8,144 nucleotides of DNA from NCBI GenBank assembly GCA_903924185.1, contig CAIYAN010000270.1:1-8144 (forward strand), in the 5' to 3' direction. Below are positions 5,416 through 8,144 of the stretch, piece by piece. The stretch comes from an uncultured Opitutia bacterium. GTDB taxonomy: Bacteria; Verrucomicrobiota; Verrucomicrobiia; Opitutales; UBA953. The notes beneath the pieces are model-generated. The model did not search any database and was not told the origin of the DNA. It saw only the letters and a program-made list of their open reading frames with translations. Each line of letters starts with the position of its first letter. Position 1 is the first letter of the stretch. The position numbers and the translations under genes are program-made.

Positions 5416-6613
5416 GTAGCGACTCACCATCCTTGACGACGGTGACGTGATTAGCCCCGCCTGGCTGGGTCGAAGCTTCCGTCCGACCGACGACCCGCGC
5501 TTCCAGTTGGAGGCCAGCGGCGACCGCCAGGACGGCGGGAACGTCTGCTGGGTCGACGTAGACCTCTAAGCGGTGTCCCATGTTATAAACCTTATGCATT
5601 TCCTCGGGTTCTGTGCCGCTGGCTTGCGCGATGGCCGCAAAGACTGGGGGGACCGGGAAGAGATTATCTTTGATAAAATGAACGTGGGTCCCGAAGCGCT
5701 TGCACTTGGTCTGGCCGCCGCCCGAGCAGTGGATCAGGCCGCGGACGCGCTCCCGGCCGAGGGTCTGGAGGAGCTGGAGGGCAAAGGGGGCGTAGGTCCG
5801 GGTCGGCGAGAGCAGAGCCTGCCCGACGGTCAAAGATGAGCCCGGGAGCGGGTCCGTCAGGCGATAGGGGCCGCAGTAGGCCAAATCGGCCGGCATGGCC
5901 CGGTCGTAGGTCTCGGGGTACTTCTGGGCGTAATAGTTGGCCAAGAGTTCGTGCCGGGCACTGGTCAGGCCATTCGACCCAATCCCACTGTTCTCGCCCG
6001 CTTCATAGGCGCAGCGGCCGCCCGCGGCGAGGCCGACAATCGCTAAGCCCGGCGTGATGCGCGCGGCGTCGATGACGTCGCTGCGGCGGAGAATTGCGGT
6101 GGCCGTGGAATCTACCGTCAGCGTGGGAGTGAGGTCGCCGACGTCCGCCGTTTCGCCCCCGCCCGAGCGGATGCCAAAGCCTTGCGCGCGCAGCATCGCG
6201 AGGACTTCTTCCGTGCCTTCAATCAACTGAGCGAGGATGGCCCCAGGAATTGCCTTGGCGTTACGGTTAATGGTCGAAGAGAGGATGACGCCTTCGGTCA
6301 CGCCGACGCAGAGGAGGTCATCGATGTTCATGATGATGCTGTCCTGCGCAATGCCGCGGAAGACGGTCGCATCGCCGGTTTCCTTCCACCAGAGGTAAGC
6401 GAGTAAGGCTTTCGTGCCCGAACCGTCCGAGTGCGTCACGACGCAACGCTGCGCATCGCCCGTGAGATGGTCTTCGGTGATCTTACAGAACGCCCCAGGG
6501 AAAAGGCCGCGGTCGAGCTTATCGACGGCGGCGTGCACTTCGTTCTTCGAGGCGGAAACGCCACGGGCGGCGTAGCGACCGGTGTCGGAGGAGGGCTTGC
6601 TATCGTTCGCCAT
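5405..6613 (-). CDS. purM: Phosphoribosylformylglycinamidine cyclo-ligase (AIR synthetase), long Bacteroidota-like type
   Basis: PurM closes the imidazole ring: FGAM plus ATP gives AIR, ADP and Pi, the fifth step of purine synthesis. The 402 residues are longer than the usual roughly 345 of the E. coli type. They match the variant I associate with Bacteroidota: YAARGVSASKNEVH (14-27), HSDGSGTKALLAYLWWKETGD (61-81), GIAQDSIIMNIDDLLCVG (87-104), GGGETADVGDL (151-161), GSNGLTSARHE (212-222), LSPTRTYAP (268-276), HCSGGGQTK (295-303) and YNMGHRLEVYV (343-353). DGSGTK, the DD pair and GGETA are ATP- and metal-site segments in PurM/PurL-like enzymes. I chose ATG 6613. The reading frame is open to 6730, but the extra 39 residues have no family resemblance and would cross the promoter. 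No other pur gene is in the window, so this copy stands alone. Confidence 0.93.
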   Translation of the reverse strand: MANDSKPSSDTGRYAARGVSASKNEVHAAVDKLDRGLFPGAFCKITEDHLTGDAQRCVVTHSDGSGTKALLAYLWWKETGDATVFRGIAQDSIIMNIDDLLCVGVTEGVILSSTINRNAKAIPGAILAQLIEGTEEVLAMLRAQGFGIRSGGGETADVGDLTPTLTVDSTATAILRRSDVIDAARITPGLAIVGLAAGGRCAYEAGENSGIGSNGLTSARHELLANYYAQKYPETYDRAMPADLAYCGPYRLTDPLPGSSLTVGQALLSPTRTYAPFALQLLQTLGRERVRGLIHCSGGGQTKCKRFGTHVHFIKDNLFPVPPVFAAIAQASGTEPEEMHKVYNMGHRLEVYVDPADVPAVLAVAAGLQLEARVVGRTEASTQPGGANHVTVVKDGESLRYS

Positions 6614-6626
6614 GTCTTTAACTCTG

Positions 6627-6654
6627 CTTATCTCCAGCCTATGGACTGGGTCAA
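6627..6654 (-). promoter_or_regulatory. Candidate sigma-70 promoter for purM
   Basis: Read on the minus strand, TTGACC (6654-6649) is separated by 16 bases from GATAAG (6632-6627). These match the -35 at five of six positions and the -10 at four of six. Transcription would begin around 6620, leaving a leader of only about 5-8 bases before the ATG at 6613. It sits in the 53-base gap between the divergent purM and the gene at 6667. No purine-box or riboswitch structure could fit in such a leader. Confidence 0.45.
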
Positions 6655-6666
6655 CGCACTTCTCCC

Positions 6667-7119
6667 GTGAGCACGCCTTTGCTTCCCGCCCGCCGTTGGT
6701 CGATTCTGACGCCGCTGCCGCGCTGGGCACGAATCGGGCTGGGGGTTTTCACCATCAGCGCTTTACTCAGCTATTACCAATTGCGCGCCTTGGGTCACCT
6801 CCGGACCGCTTGGATTTCCGCCCACAGTTCTCGCGATACGCCCGCCCTCGACTCCATGGTCTGCTGGGATGGTGTCTCCGCCGCCGAGCGTCAACGGATG
6901 CGCTTGCTGCTCGCGCAAGAATTAGAATACCCGATCCATTCGGCCGACATTCGGCTCACTTTCGACGCCTCCGCCCAGCCGGGCTGGCGCCCCAATCGCT
7001 TGGTCATCGCCCGCCTCGTCGTGGTCTATGACACGCCGGAGCGCCTCACGGTGTCCTTTCCGCTCGGTTTAACCGGCCTCGCGAGCCATCAATTAGTGAT
7101 GATGGTCCCGGAAAAGTGA
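6667..7119 (+). CDS. Single-pass membrane protein of unknown function
   Basis: I do not recognise this 150-residue protein. A basic, Pro-rich N-terminus (residues 1-22) leads to one hydrophobic helix at about 23-40 (IGLGVFTISALLSYYQL). A soluble part of about 110 residues follows, with helical character near 70-90 (ERQRMRLLLAQELEYP) and a predicted beta-rich end (RLVIARLVVVYDTPERLTVSFPLGL). With Arg-rich residues before the helix, the C-terminal part is probably periplasmic (inference). A lone Cys at 67 and no catalytic motif are seen. The start is a GTG at 6667; no other in-frame start lies upstream in the gap. Codon use matches its neighbours, including TTA leucines. It is divergent from purM and lies 48 bases ahead of the ferredoxin gene, with which it may or may not be co-transcribed. 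Confidence 0.72.
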   Translation: MSTPLLPARRWSILTPLPRWARIGLGVFTISALLSYYQLRALGHLRTAWISAHSSRDTPALDSMVCWDGVSAAERQRMRLLLAQELEYPIHSADIRLTFDASAQPGWRPNRLVIARLVVVYDTPERLTVSFPLGLTGLASHQLVMMVPEK

Positions 7120-7126
7120 CGGGTTC

Positions 7127-7155
7127 TTGACAGACAGCGTTCCCCGTCCACTTTC
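7127..7155 (+). promoter_or_regulatory. Weak candidate promoter for the ferredoxin gene
   Basis: A perfect -35 TTGACA lies at 7127-7132 in the 48-base gap before the ferredoxin gene. At 17 bases the -10 would be ACTTTC (7150-7155), a poor match. If used, the start of transcription would fall only about 5 bases before the ATG at 7168. The isolated -35 is the only real evidence. Confidence 0.28.
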
Positions 7156-7167
7156 CCCTTTCCTCCC

Positions 7168-7401
7168 ATGGCTGACAAAAACGATAAGCGTCCCGAAGGC
7201 GTCCCCGGTAAATTCTACGTGGACTCCCAGTGCATCGATTGCGACCTCTGCCGCGAAACCGCACCGGCTTCCTTCACCCGCCAAGATGATGGCGGCTACT
7301 CCTACGTCTTCAAACAGCCCGAAGCCCAGGAAGATATCGATAAGTGCATGGAAGCTCTCGAAGGCTGCCCAGTCGATGCCATCGGTAAGGACGGCGAATA
7401 A
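7168..7401 (+). CDS. Small [4Fe-4S] ferredoxin
   Basis: This is a 77-residue soluble electron carrier. CIDCDLCRETAP gives Cys22, Cys25 and Cys28 (CxxCxxC), and GCPVDAIG supplies Cys67 followed by Pro. Together these are the four expected ligands of a single [4Fe-4S] cluster. A fifth cysteine, Cys60 (DKCMEALEGCP), is probably not a ligand of the main site and could form a disulfide or be spare. The acidic core and the AP.SF segment after the third Cys match single-cluster ferredoxins of the Thermotoga/Bacillus Fd kind. Its redox partner cannot be told from the neighbours. The ATG is preceded by a strongly pyrimidine-rich tract (7148-7167), not a Shine-Dalgarno. A clear terminator follows 21 bases after the stop, making this the end of its transcript. 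Confidence 0.9.
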   Translation: MADKNDKRPEGVPGKFYVDSQCIDCDLCRETAPASFTRQDDGGYSYVFKQPEAQEDIDKCMEALEGCPVDAIGKDGE

Positions 7402-7422
7402 GCCGTTCCACGTTTCCGATTT

Positions 7423-7447
7423 AGCCCCAGGCCTCTGGGGCTTTTTT
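7423..7447 (+). terminator. Intrinsic terminator after the ferredoxin gene
   Basis: An 8-bp perfect stem AGCCCCAG (7423-7430) pairs with CTGGGGCT (7435-7442) around loop GCCT and runs into six T's (7442-7447). This canonical Rho-independent terminator separates the ferredoxin transcript from the OsmC-family gene. Confidence 0.9.
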
Positions 7448-7463
7448 GTGCCCGCTTGCGGAC

Positions 7464-7493
7464 TCGACCCAGGTGCCGCTCGCAGGTTATCCT
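7464..7493 (+). promoter_or_regulatory. Weak candidate promoter for the OsmC-family gene
   Basis: The gene lies downstream of a strong terminator, so it needs its own promoter in the 52 bases 7448-7499. The best fit is TCGACC (7464-7469), an 18-base gap, and TATCCT (7488-7493), each matching four of six consensus bases. Only six bases separate the -10 from the ATG at 7500, so the mRNA would be leaderless or nearly so. This is pattern matching only. Confidence 0.3.
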
Positions 7494-7499
7494 GCCGCC

Positions 7500-7913
7500 A
7501 TGAGCGTGAAGATTTCCAGCGAATACCTCGGCGACTTACGCGTGCGCACGACGCACGGGCCGTCTGGTAATCAGTTACTGACCGACGCGCCCGTCGACAA
7601 TCAAGGCAAGGGCGAGGCGTTCTCGCCGACCGACCTCGTCGCGACGGCCCTCGCCTCGTGCATCCTTACGATCCTCGGCATTCAGGCGAAGTCCTTGGGC
7701 GCAGACTTCCGCGGCGCCCGTATCGAGGTGGAGAAACACATGACGACCGTGGCTCCGCGCCGTATCGCCCGCCTCGCCGTCCATATCACGATGCCCGCCG
7801 GTATTCCCGAAGATACCCGCGCCCGCCTCATCCGTGCCGCCGAAGCCTGTCCCGTGAAACAATCGCTCCACCCCGATGTCGTGATTGCGATGACTTGGAG
7901 TTGGGGCGCGTGA
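7500..7913 (+). CDS. OsmC/Ohr-family protein (putative thiol peroxidase)
   Basis: OsmC/Ohr proteins are dimers that reduce organic hydroperoxides with a reactive cysteine pair, usually recycled by lipoyl proteins. In 137 residues this one has a Glu-Ala-Phe-Ser-Pro-Thr-Asp-Leu segment (39-46) before the helix LVATALASC, giving the likely peroxidatic Cys54, and AEACPVKQSLHP with Cys117 as the partner cysteine. Both key residues are therefore present. It looks closer to the general OsmC/YhfA-like branch than to classical Ohr; I am not sure which, and peroxidase activity is inferred. I chose ATG 7500. A TTG at 7446 in the same frame would begin inside the T-run of the preceding terminator and add 18 residues without family similarity. 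No Shine-Dalgarno is present. Confidence 0.9.
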   Translation: MSVKISSEYLGDLRVRTTHGPSGNQLLTDAPVDNQGKGEAFSPTDLVATALASCILTILGIQAKSLGADFRGARIEVEKHMTTVAPRRIARLAVHITMPAGIPEDTRARLIRAAEACPVKQSLHPDVVIAMTWSWGA

Positions 7914-7933
7914 GTGAGGGCCGCTGCGCAACG

Positions 7934-7965
7934 GTGCAAAAGTGCAAAGGCGTAAAAGTGAAGCA
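7934..7965 (+). repeat. Imperfect 8-bp tandem repeat
   Basis: Four consecutive 8-base units read GTGCAAAA, GTGCAAAG, GCGTAAAA and GTGAAGCA, the first two differing at one base and the later ones degenerate. It starts 20 bases after the OsmC-family stop. The same stretch can form two mutually exclusive hairpins: CGGTGC (7932-7937) with GCACCG (7963-7968), or AAGGCG (7947-7952) with CGCCTT (7967-7972). Neither has a T-run, so a terminator role for the OsmC-family transcript is only possible. Confidence 0.5.
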
Positions 7966-8012
7966 CCGCCTTCCTTGATCCCTCCGTAATCCGTACTCTG
8001 TCGCCTGCCGCG

Positions 8013-8144
8013 GGTAGGGGCGCGACTGCGTCGCGTCCGTCTGTCTCGTGGTAGGGTAGTGACTTCGTTGGCGTGTATTGAGGTAGGGTTGGCACTGCGT
8101 GCCAACCTAGCTGCCTCTCTCGCGAGCTCCGCTCGCGGGTAGGG
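8013..8144. repeat. Structured repeat cluster: GGTAGGG boxes alternating with CTNCG-loop hairpins (runs off the window)
   Basis: Four exact GGTAGGG boxes lie at 8013-8019, 8050-8056, 8082-8088 and 8138-8144. Interspersed with them are hairpins with a five-base loop CTNCG: loop CTGCG at 8026-8030 with stem 8018-8025/8031-8038 (one G:T pair), loop CTGCG at 8095-8099 with stem 8087-8094/8100-8107 (all Watson-Crick), and loop CTCCG at 8127-8131 with stem 8119-8126/8132-8139 (one G:T pair). A fourth core, CTTCG at 8063-8067, has only a three-pair weak stem. The three good stems are each 8 bp and have different sequences, while the loop is kept. No gene is seen here. The cluster continues past the right edge, so its full unit and extent are unknown. 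Confidence 0.7.

Noticed and set aside
6614..6730. N-terminal extension of PurM by 39 residues to a start at 6730
   Set aside because: The extension has no similarity to PurM, would overlap the divergent gene starting at 6667, and would place the best candidate promoter inside the gene. ATG 6613 directly precedes the conserved N-terminus.
6582..7031. Second + strand frame of 149 codons overlapping the gene at 6667
   Set aside because: It overlaps the purM start and promoter, and its translation is rich in Arg, Pro and His as out-of-frame GC-rich sequence tends to be. The 6667 frame has a clear membrane helix.
7446..7499. Earlier TTG start for the OsmC-family gene
   Set aside because: The TTG is made by the T-run of the ferredoxin terminator. 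The added 18 residues do not resemble the family, whose N-terminus fits the ATG at 7500.
7575..8105. Minus-strand open frame of 176 codons across the OsmC-family gene and the repeat region
   Set aside because: It is mostly antisense to a gene with both expected cysteines and then runs through low-complexity repeats; no domain is visible.
8013..8144. Possible CRISPR array from four repeated GGTAGGG boxes
   Set aside because: The repeated box is only 7 bases, spacing is uneven (37, 32 and 56 bases), and the intervening sequences are hairpins with a shared loop, not unique spacers. No cas gene is present.

Overview
The window is GC-rich, densely packed bacterial chromosome: housekeeping genes, no phage or transposon genes, and no CRISPR array. 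The AIR synthetase (PurM) is of the long type I associate with Bacteroidota and related phyla. Recognisable Shine-Dalgarno sequences are missing at all starts I examined. Together with the GC-rich composition and the Nudix and ferredoxin types, this suggests the PVC/FCB side of the bacterial tree, most likely a Verrucomicrobiota (Opitutae-like) organism. That placement is an inference, not a demonstrated identity.

Layout. Bases 2-3190 (+ strand) hold a tight gene string: the 3' end of dnaJ, then nadC, birA, coaX and a 66-residue two-helix membrane protein. It joins a chaperone gene to enzymes for NAD synthesis, biotin attachment and the first step of CoA synthesis. Bases 3187-5211 (- strand) hold a convergent operon read as LysM protein, then Nudix hydrolase (ADP-ribose pyrophosphatase type), then PfkB-family kinase. 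The two strings meet with overlapping stop codons and no room for a terminator. Next come tRNA-Pro(UGG) on + (5300-5375), purM on - (5405-6613), and on + a single-pass membrane protein of unknown function (6667-7119), a small [4Fe-4S] ferredoxin (7168-7401), a clear intrinsic terminator, and an OsmC/Ohr-family protein (7500-7913). The last 231 bases have no gene. They hold an imperfect 8-bp tandem repeat and the start of a structured repeat cluster.

Most worth a second look: (1) a perfect 12-bp hairpin followed by seven T's, with the form of an intrinsic terminator, lying inside the conserved coding part of the Nudix gene and in the sense direction; (2) the cluster at the right edge, where three hairpins have unrelated 8-bp stems but the same CTNCG loop, interspersed with four GGTAGGG boxes; (3) starts without Shine-Dalgarno sequences, some close behind candidate -10 boxes, suggesting very short leaders; (4) a CoaX lacking the Asp normally found in its DxGTA motif. 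I did not find a clearly new multi-gene system. The structured repeat and the in-gene terminator are the best candidates for something undescribed.
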